From: Orbaceae bacterium lpD04
GTDB lineage: Bacteria; Pseudomonadota; Gammaproteobacteria; Enterobacterales; Orbaceae
NCBI GenBank assembly: GCA_036251935.1
Contig: CP133967.1
Coordinates: 2,117,488 to 2,181,487, forward strand
DNA: 64,000 nt
Direction of reading: 5' to 3'
Positions 1 through 13,071 of the stretch are shown piece by piece. Positions within the stretch are counted from its first letter, which is position 1; the number at the start of each line of letters is the position of its first letter. The notes under the pieces are model-generated. The model was not told where the DNA came from and ran no database searches. It saw only the letters and a list, made by a program, of their open reading frames with translations. A program made the position numbers and the translations under genes.

Positions 1-1193
<1,193 letters not shown>

Positions 1194-1369
1194 TTATCCT
1201 TATTATTTAAAAATAACTCGAACTGATTTAGTGCAAATATAGCACTAAAATAATTCACAAAAAAATAATAAGTTTTAATAATAGATAAGTCGTTAACAAA
1301 AATAGTTATCGAAATAGAATCAAAAACCACTTAAGCATCATAATGGCGCAATATCTTATATAAAGGTAG

Positions 1370-1699
1370 CTAAACTAAAAAATACCGTATCAATGACATA
1401 GATACAACACCAACAATAACAATCCACATCAAGTTTTTAGTAATCACAGCGGCAAATACTGTTGGCACTGTTGCGTACAAATATGCCGTATTGATGGCAG
1501 GTAACTGCCCTTCTCTTACGACTAAAAGATTTTGTACAAACAGCGCGGTTAATATACATAAAGGGACGTAGGATAAAAAGCGTAGCACAACTTCTGGTAT
1601 ACGAATTTTCCGCACTAAAATAAAAGGAATAACTCGCGGTAACCAAGTTACTAAGCCGCAACCTAATATGATTAATAAACTATAGAGTGTCATTTGCAT
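1370..1699 (-). CDS. azlD: AzlD-family branched-chain amino acid export subunit
   Basis: Small hydrophobic protein (about 110 residues, 3-4 predicted membrane spans) of the AzlD/YgaH type, the partner of the larger AzlC/YgaZ permease next to it. Together such pairs export valine and related branched-chain amino acids across the inner membrane. Two ATG codons compete: one at 1699 (MQM...) and one at 1693 whose ATG overlaps the azlC stop as ATGA, a classic translational-coupling arrangement. I list the longer; 1693 is equally likely. The pairing with AzlC is the main support, because the sequence alone is short and generic. Confidence 0.8.
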   Translation of the reverse strand: MQMTLYSLLIILGCGLVTWLPRVIPFILVRKIRIPEVVLRFLSYVPLCILTALFVQNLLVVREGQLPAINTAYLYATVPTVFAAVITKNLMWIVIVGVVSMSLIRYFLV

Positions 1700-2385
1700 T
1701 TTTCGATGAGTACCCCTAAACAGCAACCCAGTAAGGTTGCAATCAGTAGTGCTAGTTCTGCCGAGATAAATTTCATTAAAAATACTAATAAAACAGATAC
1801 TGTTAACATAACTAAAAGCATATTTTTTTTACTTTTATTCTTATCACTAATTAATTGTAAATAAAGAAGGCCAATAAACATAGCGACAAGCGCATAATCT
1901 AAACCTAGGAGCCGAGGGTCTGGCAAAAAGTTACCAATCATGCCGCCAAGTAAACAAGATAAAATCCAAACAATATATGCCGTCAGGTTTAATCCGTGCA
2001 TCCATTTTGAATTGATAGCGACTTTCTTGCTAATTGTCGTCATTGCTACTGCAAAAGTCTCATCGGTTAACAAGCTTCCTATCCCAATATTATTCCATAA
2101 TGAAAATTTTTTAAAATAAGGCGCGGTTGCCATACTCATCAAAAAATGACGTGAATTAATTAGAAAAACAGTAAAAATAATGGCAGAAATCGGCGTACTA
2201 ATTAGCATCAAACCTGCAATAATAAATTGCGCAGCTCCAGCATAGACAATAATGGCAAGCAATGTAACTTCTAATATACTTAAATTAGATGCTTTACCAA
2301 TAACGCCGGCAGCGATACCAATACCGATATAACCAAGTAAGGTTGGAATACAGTCAATTACACCATTTCTAAATGTTAAACTCAT
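1690..2385 (-). CDS. azlC: AzlC-family branched-chain amino acid exporter, large subunit
   Basis: Multi-spanning inner membrane permease of the AzlC (YgaZ) family, about 231 residues from the chosen start. The N-terminal pattern, a short hydrophilic lead (MSLTFRNGVID) followed by a glycine-rich first span ending in GIAAGVIGKASNLS, is typical, as is the conserved NSRHFLM motif after the third span. An upstream in-frame codon at 2478 would add 31 residues with no counterpart in the family, so I prefer the ATG at 2385 although its ribosome binding site is weak. The gene overlaps azlD by the ATGA junction and they are surely co-transcribed. Substrate specificity (valine, isoleucine, leucine) is inferred from the family. 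Confidence 0.85.
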   Translation of the reverse strand: MSLTFRNGVIDCIPTLLGYIGIGIAAGVIGKASNLSILEVTLLAIIVYAGAAQFIIAGLMLISTPISAIIFTVFLINSRHFLMSMATAPYFKKFSLWNNIGIGSLLTDETFAVAMTTISKKVAINSKWMHGLNLTAYIVWILSCLLGGMIGNFLPDPRLLGLDYALVAMFIGLLYLQLISDKNKSKKNMLLVMLTVSVLLVFLMKFISAELALLIATLLGCCLGVLIEKCK

Positions 2386-2607
2386 AACTAACTTTGCATA
2401 AAATAATTGTTGGTAGATATCATAACGAATTTTCAGCTTAACGTTAAGCAAACAAATGCATGTTGTAATATATCGCAAAAAAGCCTATTAAAAAGTAATC
2501 TTCGACTATTTATCGCTAAAATAGTTAAATACTCAGGTAAATATTGTTGAATTGATTTATAATCAGCTCAAAGCCTTAATATTTTTAGCTCTAACAGGAA
2601 TAATTTA

Positions 2608-3822
2608 ATGTCATTTGATTCACTTGGTTTAACTACCGAGATTTTAAAAGCACTTCAAGAACAAAATTTTACAACTCCAACGCCAATTCAAAAACAAGCT
2701 ATTCCGATTGTACTTTCAGGTAAAGATTTAATCGCCAGTGCACAGACAGGAACGGGGAAAACAGCTGGATTTGCTTTGCCGATTTTACAAAAATTAACAG
2801 AATTACAAATTAACACTAGCAAGAATGATGATAGCAGAAAAAGCAAAAGACCTTTACATGCCCTAATCTTAGCACCGACTCGTGAACTTGCTGCTCAAAT
2901 CGGGGATAATATTCGTGATTACAGTCGTTATTTAAGTATTCGCTCATTAGTTGTATTTGGTGGCGTTAGTATTAATCCACAAATGATGAAACTACGAGGT
3001 GGCGTTGATATACTAATTGCAACACCTGGTCGATTATTAGATTTAGTACAAAAAAATGCTGTTGATTTATCTACCGTTAAAGTATTGGTATTAGATGAAG
3101 CAGATCGCATGTTAGACATGGGATTTATTCATGATATTCGGCGTGTAATTGCTAAATTACCGAAAAAGCGACAAAATTTGATGTTTTCAGCTACCTTTTC
3201 TAATGAGATAAAAGGACTATCGCAAACAATTTTGCATGAACCAGAAACAATTGCCGTCGCAAAAGAAAATAGTACTTCTGAGCAAATTAAGCAATATGTT
3301 CATCATGTTGATAAAAGCCGTAAACGCGAACTATTATCTTATTTAATTGGTAAGAATCAATGGCAGCAAGTGTTAATTTTCACTCGGACTAAATATGGTG
3401 CCAACCATTTAGCTGAGCAACTGACTAAAGATGGTATTAAAACATCAGCAATTCATGGCAATAAAAGTCAAGGAGCAAGGACAAAGGCCTTAGCTGATTT
3501 TAAAACTGGACAAATAAAAGCCCTAGTTGCAACAGATATAGCTGCGCGCGGACTCGATATCGAGCTATTACCTTATGTTGTTAATTATGACTTACCACAA
3601 GTTGCTGAGGACTATGTTCATCGTATCGGTCGAACAGGAAGAGCTCAAAATAGTGGTCAAGCCGTTTCACTTGTTTGTATTGATGAATTACCGCAATTAA
3701 AAGCAATAGAAAAATTAATAAAGACATCAATTCCTGAAATGAAAACCGATGGGTTTACCGTAAATCCACATATAAAAGCAGCACCAAAACAAAAAATAAC
3801 CCAACGATCAAACAAAAAGTGA
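2608..3822 (+). CDS. rhlE: ATP-dependent RNA helicase RhlE (DEAD-box)
   Basis: DEAD-box RNA helicase of 404 residues. The N-terminus [16 protein letters not shown] and the Q-motif [11 protein letters not shown] match RhlE closely. Helicase motifs occur in order: AQTGTGKT (Walker A, ~45-52), [25 protein letters not shown] (~160), SAT, then in the second RecA domain ARGLD and HRIGRTGR (~340). The tail is short and lysine-rich (ends QRSNKK), shorter than the E. coli RhlE tail. It is thought to act on structured RNA in ribosome assembly and RNA decay. It is followed 46 bp later by yggL on the same strand. Confidence 0.93.
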   Translation: MSFDSLGLTTEILKALQEQNFTTPTPIQKQAIPIVLSGKDLIASAQTGTGKTAGFALPILQKLTELQINTSKNDDSRKSKRPLHALILAPTRELAAQIGDNIRDYSRYLSIRSLVVFGGVSINPQMMKLRGGVDILIATPGRLLDLVQKNAVDLSTVKVLVLDEADRMLDMGFIHDIRRVIAKLPKKRQNLMFSATFSNEIKGLSQTILHEPETIAVAKENSTSEQIKQYVHHVDKSRKRELLSYLIGKNQWQQVLIFTRTKYGANHLAEQLTKDGIKTSAIHGNKSQGARTKALADFKTGQIKALVATDIAARGLDIELLPYVVNYDLPQVAEDYVHRIGRTGRAQNSGQAVSLVCIDELPQLKAIEKLIKTSIPEMKTDGFTVNPHIKAAPKQKITQRSNKK

Positions 3823-3868
3823 TAAAATAACTAACTATCATTGAATCAAGTTTAAAAAGGATAATGCT

Positions 3869-4204
3869 ATGGCTAATCGTAGTCGACGTTTAAGAAAAAA
3901 ATTACATATTGAAGAGTTTAAAGAACTAGGTTTTACTGTTAGTTGGTCTTTTGATAAAGCAACTGATGAAGCAAACCTAGATAAAGTTGTTGATCAGTTC
4001 ATTCGTGAAGCAATCGTACCTAATGGTTTAGCTTATGAAGGCAGTGGTTATTTGAACTGGCAAGGTATTGTATGTACACAAAAATTAGGTAACTGTACAC
4101 AAGAGCACCGTAAAATTGTAGAAGATTGGTTAAACAGCCATAGCGTGCAAAATGTAAAAGTAGGTCAACTTATTGATATCTGGTGGGATGAGTTAGACTT
4201 TTAA
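3869..4204 (+). CDS. yggL: YggL family ribosome-associated protein (DUF469)
   Basis: A 111-residue protein beginning MANRSRRLRKKLHIEEFKE, the conserved basic N-terminus of the YggL/DUF469 family. It has the family features GFTVSW near residue 26 and a C-terminal IDIWWDE. YggL associates with the large ribosomal subunit, and its neighbour here, a DEAD-box helicase, also fits ribosome work. An AAAAGGATAATGCT context provides the ribosome binding site 7-8 nt upstream of the ATG. It converges on the tautomerase gene; the inverted repeat at 4213-4240 separates them. Confidence 0.9.
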   Translation: MANRSRRLRKKLHIEEFKELGFTVSWSFDKATDEANLDKVVDQFIREAIVPNGLAYEGSGYLNWQGIVCTQKLGNCTQEHRKIVEDWLNSHSVQNVKVGQLIDIWWDELDF

Positions 4205-4212
4205 TTTTGTTT

Positions 4213-4240
4213 AATAATAGGGCTATATTGCCCTATTATT
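4213..4240. terminator. Bidirectional hairpin between yggL and tautomerase genes
   Basis: An 11-bp perfect inverted repeat (AATAATAGGGC / GCCCTATTATT) with a 6-nt loop lies exactly between two convergent genes. It lacks a long U-tract on the plus strand (ACAGTTT follows), but the minus-strand side runs into TTAAACAAAATT. Position and symmetry suggest shared termination. Confidence 0.6.
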
Positions 4241-4245
4241 ACAGT

Positions 4246-4437
4246 TTACTTGCTATTATCACAACGTAAAACGCCACCATTGGCAATTTGATCTGTTGAT
4301 ATTTCATGCATAACAATTTGTACTGCTTCAGGCGGACAATTAAGTGTTTCAACGATTGCCTGAGTTACTCGTTTAGCCATTTCTCTTTTTTGTTCAATAC
4401 TTCTTCCTGCTAAAAAATCAATTACAACATTTGGCAT
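4246..4437 (-). CDS. 4-oxalocrotonate tautomerase family protein
   Basis: A 63-residue protein beginning MPNVVIDFLAGRS. In this family the initiator methionine is removed and Pro2 becomes the N-terminal catalytic base; that proline is present, followed by the typical beta strand, the GRS(I/V)EQK turn and the long helix KREMAKRVTQAIVETL. Such proteins form oligomers and catalyse keto-enol tautomerisation of 2-oxo acids; the natural substrate here is unknown. It lies 25 bp downstream of luxS on the same strand, so it is probably the last gene of the zipA-ligA-luxS run. No aromatic degradation genes are nearby. Confidence 0.85.
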   Translation of the reverse strand: MPNVVIDFLAGRSIEQKREMAKRVTQAIVETLNCPPEAVQIVMHEISTDQIANGGVLRCDNSK

Positions 4438-4462
4438 TTTATTTTCCTTATTTCATCGTAAA

Positions 4463-4987
4463 TTAAAGCGTAAGGCGATTAATATCGGCCATCTGCTCAT
4501 CAGTTAAGGTTATATCACTGTTATAACACACACTAATACCAGATTTAATAATTGCATCAGCAATGGTTTTTGCCTCTACAAGTGAGTGCATTTTATATGA
4601 ACCACACTGATATTGATTTAGTTCTGGAATATCATTTTGTGTTTGTACCAAATTAATATCATGCATGGCAGATAACCAGCTATCGGCGACGCGTGATTCA
4701 TTAGGTTGACCAATTAAGCTCATATAAAACCCAGTACGGCATCCCATTGGGGAAATATCAATAATTTCAACATCACTTGCATTTAAATGATCTCGCATAA
4801 AACCTGCAAATAAGTGTTCAAGTGTATGAATACCCTTTTCAGGTAATTGCTCTTTATTGGGCTTGGTAAAACGCAGGTCAAATACCGTAATTACATCACC
4901 TTTAGGGGTTTGCATAATTTTTGCAACGCGAACAAAAGGTGCTTGCATTTTGGTGTGATCAACTTTAAAACTATCTAGTAATGGCAT
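4463..4987 (-). CDS. luxS: S-ribosylhomocysteine lyase (autoinducer-2 synthesis)
   Basis: LuxS, 174 residues, splits S-ribosylhomocysteine into homocysteine and 4,5-dihydroxy-2,3-pentanedione, the precursor of autoinducer-2. The metal-binding HTLEH motif is at ~54-58 ([18 protein letters not shown]). The third metal ligand is in the cysteine region [12 protein letters not shown], and the catalytic cysteine segment [10 protein letters not shown] is at ~83-92. The start [11 protein letters not shown] is the canonical one. The gene begins 12 bp after the ligA stop. This differs from the usual E. coli neighbourhood (gshA) and suggests transcription with zipA-ligA or from an internal promoter. Confidence 0.97.
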   Translation of the reverse strand: MPLLDSFKVDHTKMQAPFVRVAKIMQTPKGDVITVFDLRFTKPNKEQLPEKGIHTLEHLFAGFMRDHLNASDVEIIDISPMGCRTGFYMSLIGQPNESRVADSWLSAMHDINLVQTQNDIPELNQYQCGSYKMHSLVEAKTIADAIIKSGISVCYNSDITLTDEQMADINRLTL

Positions 4988-4999
4988 CCCCTCTCCTCA

Positions 5000-7048
<2,049 letters not shown>

Positions 7049-7104
7049 CTAACACTCATGTGATCATATTATGGCTGATTTAAACATCTGGTTAATTAAC
7101 CAGA

Positions 7105-7983
7105 TTATTCTTGAGTAACAGCTTTAATTCGACTCTTATAACTATCTATTTTTTGTGGGGTAAGCATATGGCGATTATCATCAAGTACCACGCCATTAAC
7201 GTCATCAGCGATGCGCTGCGCTGATTGCAACATTAACTTAAAGTTTTGTGCAGTATTACCGTAAGATGGAACCATCATAAAAATTGAAATACCCGGCGTT
7301 GTAAATTCATGCATTGTTTCTGGATCTAGAGTTCCTGGCTTCACCATATTAGCCAAACTAAATAATACAGGACCATTACCCGCGGGATCTAAGTGGCGAT
7401 GGAAAATTTGCATTTCACCGAATTGAAATCCAGATTGAACAATACTACTTAATAATAAGTCTCCTCGAATATTCTCATCATTAAGACCAACAATATGTAA
7501 AATAAGCACATCTGTTTTTTTAGTTTCTGGCGATGTAACATTGGCAGGTTTAATAGCAGGCGAATACTCGTCTATTTTTATCGACTTATCATGGTTTATA
7601 TTCGGATCGATATAATTAGTTTTATTATCAGCAATGATAGGATCAACGATACTTTCTTTCGGTTTATAGGCAGATCCCTCATCAACAAAAAAATCTTGCT
7701 GAACAGGTTTTAAATCAGCATTTGAATCATCAAATAACTCAATGTTTATTTCTGTGTTGGTATTTTGTTTAGTTGAAATAACTCTAACATCACTAACACC
7801 ATCTAAAAAACCATCGTCAAGCTGGTGATCAGAGTGACTAAAACTACTTTTATTATTTTTTTTACTTTTTGATGCATCAAAAATAGATGAACGCTCTTTT
7901 TTATTAATCCAAAAGCCATGAATTAATAGTGCAATTATTACCAAAGAAGCAATAATAATTAGCACAATACGTAAGTTATCCAT
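7105..7983 (-). CDS. zipA: Cell division protein ZipA
   Basis: A 292-residue bitopic membrane protein. The N-terminus ([20 protein letters not shown]) is a single membrane anchor followed by the conserved [13 protein letters not shown] long charged, Asp/Lys/Pro-rich linker spans roughly 35-150. The C-terminal FtsZ-binding domain (~155-290) has the typical [17 protein letters not shown] start and the [19 protein letters not shown] core. ZipA tethers the FtsZ ring to the inner membrane at division. Its position upstream of ligA supports the call. The start has no competing upstream ATG. Confidence 0.94.
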   Translation of the reverse strand: MDNLRIVLIIIASLVIIALLIHGFWINKKERSSIFDASKSKKNNKSSFSHSDHQLDDGFLDGVSDVRVISTKQNTNTEINIELFDDSNADLKPVQQDFFVDEGSAYKPKESIVDPIIADNKTNYIDPNINHDKSIKIDEYSPAIKPANVTSPETKKTDVLILHIVGLNDENIRGDLLLSSIVQSGFQFGEMQIFHRHLDPAGNGPVLFSLANMVKPGTLDPETMHEFTTPGISIFMMVPSYGNTAQNFKLMLQSAQRIADDVNGVVLDDNRHMLTPQKIDSYKSRIKAVTQE

Positions 7984-8335
7984 AATACCAATCTCTGTAT
8001 TAATTTAATGTTACTATATTACTGTATTTAAACATAAATACTCAAGTAACTTGAATCCATAATTATAATTTTCGAGCAATGTATTGCTCTATCGACCTAA
8101 AAATGCGTAAATTTTACTATAAATAGATAATTTCCTTATTAAGGATAACGTATTATCAATAATACCATTACCAATGTCATGTTTATTTTTAGTACTCTGT
8201 GCTATCGTTGTAATTGTCACTTACATTAAAAGTTAAATTTCTGTAGAATTCTACCCTATTTGAAAAAAAATTTATTTATTGAATTAACCAATAAGTAGAT
8301 ATAGGCGTTATTGATTTTACCGAGGTTATTTTTAT
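7984..8335. other. Intergenic region between divergent zipA and acrA
   Basis: A 352-bp AT-rich gap that must hold the zipA and acrA promoters. I see no ORF or RNA gene. The only notable symmetry is a perfect 12-bp palindrome, GTAGAATTCTAC at 8243-8254, about 80 bp before acrA, which could be a regulator site. No tetR/acrR-type repressor gene is present beside acrA, so the regulator is either distant or absent. Confidence 0.5.
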
Positions 8336-9718
8336 ATGAAATTGAAAAAAGCATTATTCCCTATCACGTTAGCATTAGCTTTGGGTAGTAGTTTACTATT
8401 AACGGCTTGTGATAACCAAAATTCTAATGAAGAATTAGTTAAACTCCCATCGGTAAATGTCACCGTCTTTGAGACGCAGCCTTTGGACTATACAATAAAA
8501 GTCGCATTACCTGCTCGAGTTGTTGCATCTCAAATAGCTGAAATTAGGCCACAAGTTAATGGTATTATTTTAAAAAGAGAATTTGACGAAAGTAGTGATG
8601 TAACTGAAGGTCAATCACTTTATCAAATCGATCCCGCTCTTTATCAAGCTAATTATGATAGTGCATTAGCAAGCGTTGCAAGTGCAGAGGCGAGTGCGAA
8701 GCTTTCTCAATTAACACTTAATCGTTATAAAAATCTATTAACCAATAAATCTATCAGTCAACAAGACTACGATAAAGCGGCGGCTGATGCGCAGCAAGCA
8801 AACGCTGCGGTATTAGTTGCTAAAGCCAATTTGAACACTGCAAAAGTCAATTTAGACTATACTAAAGTATACTCGCCAATTGACGGTTATATTGGTAAAT
8901 CAAACGTAACTGAAGGTGCATTAGTAGCCGCTGGTCAATCTACTGCAATGGCAATTGTGCAAAAAATTGATCCAATTTACGTTGATATGACCCAAGCTGT
9001 ATCAGTTTTTGAGAAAAATGAAAACGAGCGCAATAAAGTTTACACTCCAGATGAAAAAGTTGAAATATTTTTCAATGATGGCTCAAAATACTCATCTGAT
9101 GGCAAAATTATATTCTCAGATAAAAATGTAAATGAAACAACTGGTACCGTCGTACTACGCGCTGCATTTAGTAATCCTAATGCCCAACTATTACCGGGTA
9201 TGTTCTTAAAACCTCTTTTAACCTTAGGTAATATTAAAGAAGCAATTTTAGTACCTCAAAAAGGGATCACAAGTGATCAGGCTGGTAATTATACAACGAT
9301 TGTTGCTGTGCCTATTGCGGCAGATAAAGAAGTCGATGTAATTAGTGAGGCAATACTTGCTCACGAATTAATTCCATACGATAAAAATAATGCGCAAGCT
9401 AAAAAAGATGCACAAGATAAAGCAGTTATCGAAGCTCAAAAAATTATCAAAGCACAAAAAGATAGTGACAAAAAAGATAAGACTTTTTACTACTTTGAAA
9501 AACGAGATGATATTGAAGTCTACTCAGGTATTTCAGGCTATTGGATTGTAACCAAAGGAATAAATGCTGGCGAGAAAGTCGTTGTTAGTGGACTACTTAA
9601 TTTAACTAGCGTACAACCAGGCAGTACTGATGCAAAAATATTCGCTAATCTTGTTGCCGAGCCGACGTCATTGTCTCAAACACAACTAGATGAAATGATT
9701 GAGAATAACGTTAAGTAG
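8336..9718 (+). CDS. acrA: RND efflux periplasmic adaptor lipoprotein (AcrA/MexA family)
   Basis: Membrane fusion protein of an AcrAB-type multidrug pump. It has a lipoprotein signal peptide (hydrophobic stretch, then LLLTACDNQ; Cys at ~25), a lipoyl-like domain (RPQVNGIILKREF), a hairpin of paired helices (~100-165), the second lipoyl half (DYTKVYSPIDGYIGKS) and beta-barrel and membrane-proximal domains (VPQKGITSDQAG). At 460 residues it is ~60 longer than E. coli AcrA. The excess is a Lys/Asp/Ala/Gln-rich, probably helical insertion at ~342-395 within the membrane-proximal domain (around AQAKKDAQDKAVIEAQK). It lies 19 bp before acrB and is surely in the same operon. No outer-membrane channel gene is nearby. 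Confidence 0.92.
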   Translation: MKLKKALFPITLALALGSSLLLTACDNQNSNEELVKLPSVNVTVFETQPLDYTIKVALPARVVASQIAEIRPQVNGIILKREFDESSDVTEGQSLYQIDPALYQANYDSALASVASAEASAKLSQLTLNRYKNLLTNKSISQQDYDKAAADAQQANAAVLVAKANLNTAKVNLDYTKVYSPIDGYIGKSNVTEGALVAAGQSTAMAIVQKIDPIYVDMTQAVSVFEKNENERNKVYTPDEKVEIFFNDGSKYSSDGKIIFSDKNVNETTGTVVLRAAFSNPNAQLLPGMFLKPLLTLGNIKEAILVPQKGITSDQAGNYTTIVAVPIAADKEVDVISEAILAHELIPYDKNNAQAKKDAQDKAVIEAQKIIKAQKDSDKKDKTFYYFEKRDDIEVYSGISGYWIVTKGINAGEKVVVSGLLNLTSVQPGSTDAKIFANLVAEPTSLSQTQLDEMIENNVK

Positions 9719-9737
9719 GAATTGGAGTTCTTAAATA

Positions 9738-12700
9738 ATGGCTAAGTTTTTTATAGATCGCCCAGTCTTTGCTTGGGTAATTGCAATAATGATGATGCTA
9801 GGCGGTTTGCTTGGTATTAAACTACTTGCAGTTGAACAATATCCTGATATCGCGCCACCCGCGGTAACAGTAACCGCATCATACCCTGGTGCTGATGCGG
9901 AAACGATTAATAATACCGTAACTCAGTTAATTGAGCAGAATTTAACGGGTATTGATAATTTAATTTATATGCAATCTACTAGTAGTTCACAAGGGATTGT
10001 ACAAACAACCTTAACATTTGCACCAGGTACCGACCCAGACTTTGCGCAAGTACAGGTATTAAATAAAGTCGAGAGTGTAAAAGCACGATTACCTGAAAGT
10101 GTGCAAAAAAATGGGGTTAGTGTTGCGAAAAACAATACCAACTTCTTAAAAGTTATTGGTTTTTACTCAACAAACCCTGATAAAACCCAAACGGACATTG
10201 CCGACTTTGTTTATTCAACAGTGCAAGATCCGATTCGACGTGTTCAAGGTGTCGGTGATACAACTTTATTTGGCTCTGAATACGCTATGCGTATTTGGCT
10301 TGATCCAAATAAAATGACTTACTTCAAACTTTCAACTGATGAAGTTAGTGCGGCAATTCAAGCACAAAATGCGCAAGTGACCGCTGGGCAGTTAGGTTCA
10401 CTACCAGCAACTAAAGGGCAAGAACTTAATGCAACCATCACAGCTCAATCGCGATTAAAAACGGTTGATCAGTTTAAAAATATTTTGGTGCGAGTCAATA
10501 CTGATGGTTCAAAAATATTATTAAGTGAAATTGCCGATATTGAATTAGGATCTGCTGATTATAACTTCCAATCTCGCTACGATGGACTCCCTTCTGCTGG
10601 TTTAGCTATCTATTTAGCAACAGGTGCAAACCAACTTGAAACCTCAAATGCCGTTGATGCTAAACTTGAAGAATTATCATCAATTTTTCCTGAAGATATT
10701 CACTATAAATATCCTTACGATACGACTAAATTTGTTGAATTATCAATTGAGAACGTAGTTGATACATTAATTGAAGCGATTATATTAGTTGTTATTGTAA
10801 TGTTTGTTTTCTTACAAAACTTTAGATCGACATTAATTCCAACAATTACAGTACCCGTTGTGTTACTTGGTACGTTTGCAGTATTATATATTTTAGGTTT
10901 TACTATCAATACCCTTTCTATGTTTGCATTAGTACTCGCCATCGGTTTGCTGGTGGATGATGCTATCGTCGTTATCGAAAACGTAGAACGTATCATGGAA
11001 GATGAAGGATTATCCCCTTATGATGCAACCGTAAAATCGATGGAACAAATTACCTCAGCTTTAGTTGGGATCGCGGTAGTATTATCAGCCGTATTTGTAC
11101 CAATGGCATTTTATGGCGGCGCTGCGGGTGGAATTTATAAACAGTTCTCCATTACCATTGTAACATCAATGGCATTATCAGTATTAATGGCAATTGTATT
11201 AACCCCTGCATTATGTGTGCAGATCTTAAAAGCGCCTTCAAAATTCAAAAACAAAAAAGCAACCTTCACGCAGCGAATAGCTAAGTTACCACCTTTTTGT
11301 TGGTTTAGTTGGTTATTAGCAAAATTCTTTGCTGGTTTTGATGCAGTATTTTCTCGTAGCCTTCATTTGTATGAAAAAGGTGTAATTAAGGTTATCAAAT
11401 ATCCATTATTCAGTTTTGTTACTTATGGATTAGTAATTCTTGCCTTATTATTTGGCTTTAATAAATTACCAACTGCATTCTTACCTGATGAAGACCAAGG
11501 TGTTATCATCATGATGACTGAACTACCGCCTGGCGCAACATTATCAGAAACACAAGCAGTACTCGATAAAGCTGAAGTTTACTTTAAAACCCAACATGCA
11601 AAATCGGTTGAAGAAGTATTTACCGTCGCAGGATTTAGTATGATGGGCCGTGGACAAAACATGGGGCTTGGCTTTATTAAACTGAAAGATTGGAGTTTAC
11701 GTAAAGATAAAGATCAGTCAGTAGATTACCTTGTTAGTAATGCTAACCAGTTCTTAGCAACAATTACTCAGGCGCGTAGCTTTGCATTAAATATTCCAGC
11801 AGTTCCCGCTTTAGGCATGGCTAATGGCTTCTCTTATATGCTAAAAGATAGTGGTGCCGCTGGTCATGATGCGTTAATGGCGGCATTTTATCAAATGCTA
11901 GGTGCTGCTGCGCAAAATCCTAATTTAGCGCAAATAAGACCGGCTGGCATGTTAGATGTACCACAATATAAAATCAATGTTGACTTTGAAAAAGCACAAG
12001 CGCTAGGTACATCGATATCGTCAATTAATACGGTGTTATCAACGAGCCTAGGATCTTCATACATTGATGACTTTATCTATAACAATAGAGTTAAAAAAGT
12101 CTATGTGCAAGGTGCTGCGCCTTATCGTATGTTACCAAATGATTTTAGTTACTGGCATGTACAAAATAGTAATGGTGAAATGGTACCATTCGACTCATTT
12201 GCAACAACCTCAAAAACTTATGGTTCACCTTCATTAGTCCGTTATAATGGTTCTGCTGCGATGGGGATTAGTGGTTCTGGTGCACCGGGTCAAAGTTCGG
12301 GTCAAGCAATGGCTGAAATGGCGAAATTATCGAAAAATCTTCCTAAAGGCTTTACGTATGAGTGGACTGGTGTTTCTTACCAAGAACAGCAAACGGGTTC
12401 ACAAACTACAACACTTTATATGATTTCGATTATTGTTGTATTCTTATCGTTAGCTGCATTATATGAAAGTTGGACTGTACCAATCTCTATTTTATTTATT
12501 ATACCAATAGGGATAGTAGGAACCGTCTATGCGACCATGTTCCGTGGTTTATCTAACGATGTTTACTTTATCGTTGGACTATTAACAACAATGGGGCTTG
12601 CTGCTAAAAATGCGATCCTAATCGTTGAGTTTGCTAAAGATGCACTTGAAAAAGAGGGTAAATCGTTAATTGATGCAACACTTGAAGCGTGTCGTTTACG

Positions 12701-12950
12701 TTTACGTCCAATTTTAATGACATCATTTGCCTTTATATTAGGGGTATTACCACTTGCAATTAATAGTGGTGCTGGTTCTGCAAGCCAAAATGCGGTAGGT
12801 ACTGGGGTAATTGGCGGAATGTTAACAGCAACATTCTTAGCAATTTTCTATGTACCATTATTCTTTGTCTTTGTGACTAAATTATTTACAAAACATAAGA
12901 ATAAAGTCGTACTGCCTTGTTCACCCAAACCTAAAAAAGAGAATGACTAA
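9738..12950 (+). CDS. acrB: RND multidrug efflux transporter (AcrB family)
   Basis: Inner-membrane proton-driven drug exporter, 1070 residues, of the hydrophobe/amphiphile efflux-1 type. The N-terminus MAKFFIDRPVFAWVIAI, the periplasmic porter motif KTPQ-like regions, and the transmembrane-4 proton relay (GLLVDDAIVVIENVERI, two Asp, ~405-420) are all present. The second repeat carries the matching GLAAKNAILIVEFAK near residue 955. Twelve membrane spans are expected. The C-terminal tail is basic (KHKNKVV...). It works with the upstream AcrA and an outer-membrane channel encoded elsewhere (TolC type). A strong terminator follows 5-40 bp later, so the operon is just the two genes. Confidence 0.95.
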   Translation: MAKFFIDRPVFAWVIAIMMMLGGLLGIKLLAVEQYPDIAPPAVTVTASYPGADAETINNTVTQLIEQNLTGIDNLIYMQSTSSSQGIVQTTLTFAPGTDPDFAQVQVLNKVESVKARLPESVQKNGVSVAKNNTNFLKVIGFYSTNPDKTQTDIADFVYSTVQDPIRRVQGVGDTTLFGSEYAMRIWLDPNKMTYFKLSTDEVSAAIQAQNAQVTAGQLGSLPATKGQELNATITAQSRLKTVDQFKNILVRVNTDGSKILLSEIADIELGSADYNFQSRYDGLPSAGLAIYLATGANQLETSNAVDAKLEELSSIFPEDIHYKYPYDTTKFVELSIENVVDTLIEAIILVVIVMFVFLQNFRSTLIPTITVPVVLLGTFAVLYILGFTINTLSMFALVLAIGLLVDDAIVVIENVERIMEDEGLSPYDATVKSMEQITSALVGIAVVLSAVFVPMAFYGGAAGGIYKQFSITIVTSMALSVLMAIVLTPALCVQILKAPSKFKNKKATFTQRIAKLPPFCWFSWLLAKFFAGFDAVFSRSLHLYEKGVIKVIKYPLFSFVTYGLVILALLFGFNKLPTAFLPDEDQGVIIMMTELPPGATLSETQAVLDKAEVYFKTQHAKSVEEVFTVAGFSMMGRGQNMGLGFIKLKDWSLRKDKDQSVDYLVSNANQFLATITQARSFALNIPAVPALGMANGFSYMLKDSGAAGHDALMAAFYQMLGAAAQNPNLAQIRPAGMLDVPQYKINVDFEKAQALGTSISSINTVLSTSLGSSYIDDFIYNNRVKKVYVQGAAPYRMLPNDFSYWHVQNSNGEMVPFDSFATTSKTYGSPSLVRYNGSAAMGISGSGAPGQSSGQAMAEMAKLSKNLPKGFTYEWTGVSYQEQQTGSQTTTLYMISIIVVFLSLAALYESWTVPISILFIIPIGIVGTVYATMFRGLSNDVYFIVGLLTTMGLAAKNAILIVEFAKDALEKEGKSLIDATLEACRLRLRPILMTSFAFILGVLPLAINSGAGSASQNAVGTGVIGGMLTATFLAIFYVPLFFVFVTKLFTKHKNKVVLPCSPKPKKEND

Positions 12951-12955
12951 TCAAT

Positions 12956-12989
12956 AAAAAAAGCGCCTACTTCAAGTAGGCGCTTTTTT
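12956..12989. terminator. Rho-independent terminator after acrB
   Basis: A 9-bp GC-rich stem (GCGCCTACT / AGTAGGCGC, 12963-12983) with a 3-nt loop, flanked by A7 on the left and T7 on the right. It ends the acrAB transcript and, being symmetrical, can also stop rep transcription from the other side. Confidence 0.93.
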
Positions 12990-13071
12990 ATTCTATACGG
13001 TTAGAACAATGTCATCACGACCACTTAAAGCATATCAAATTAATAAGATAATTTTTTAAGTAAAATTATGC

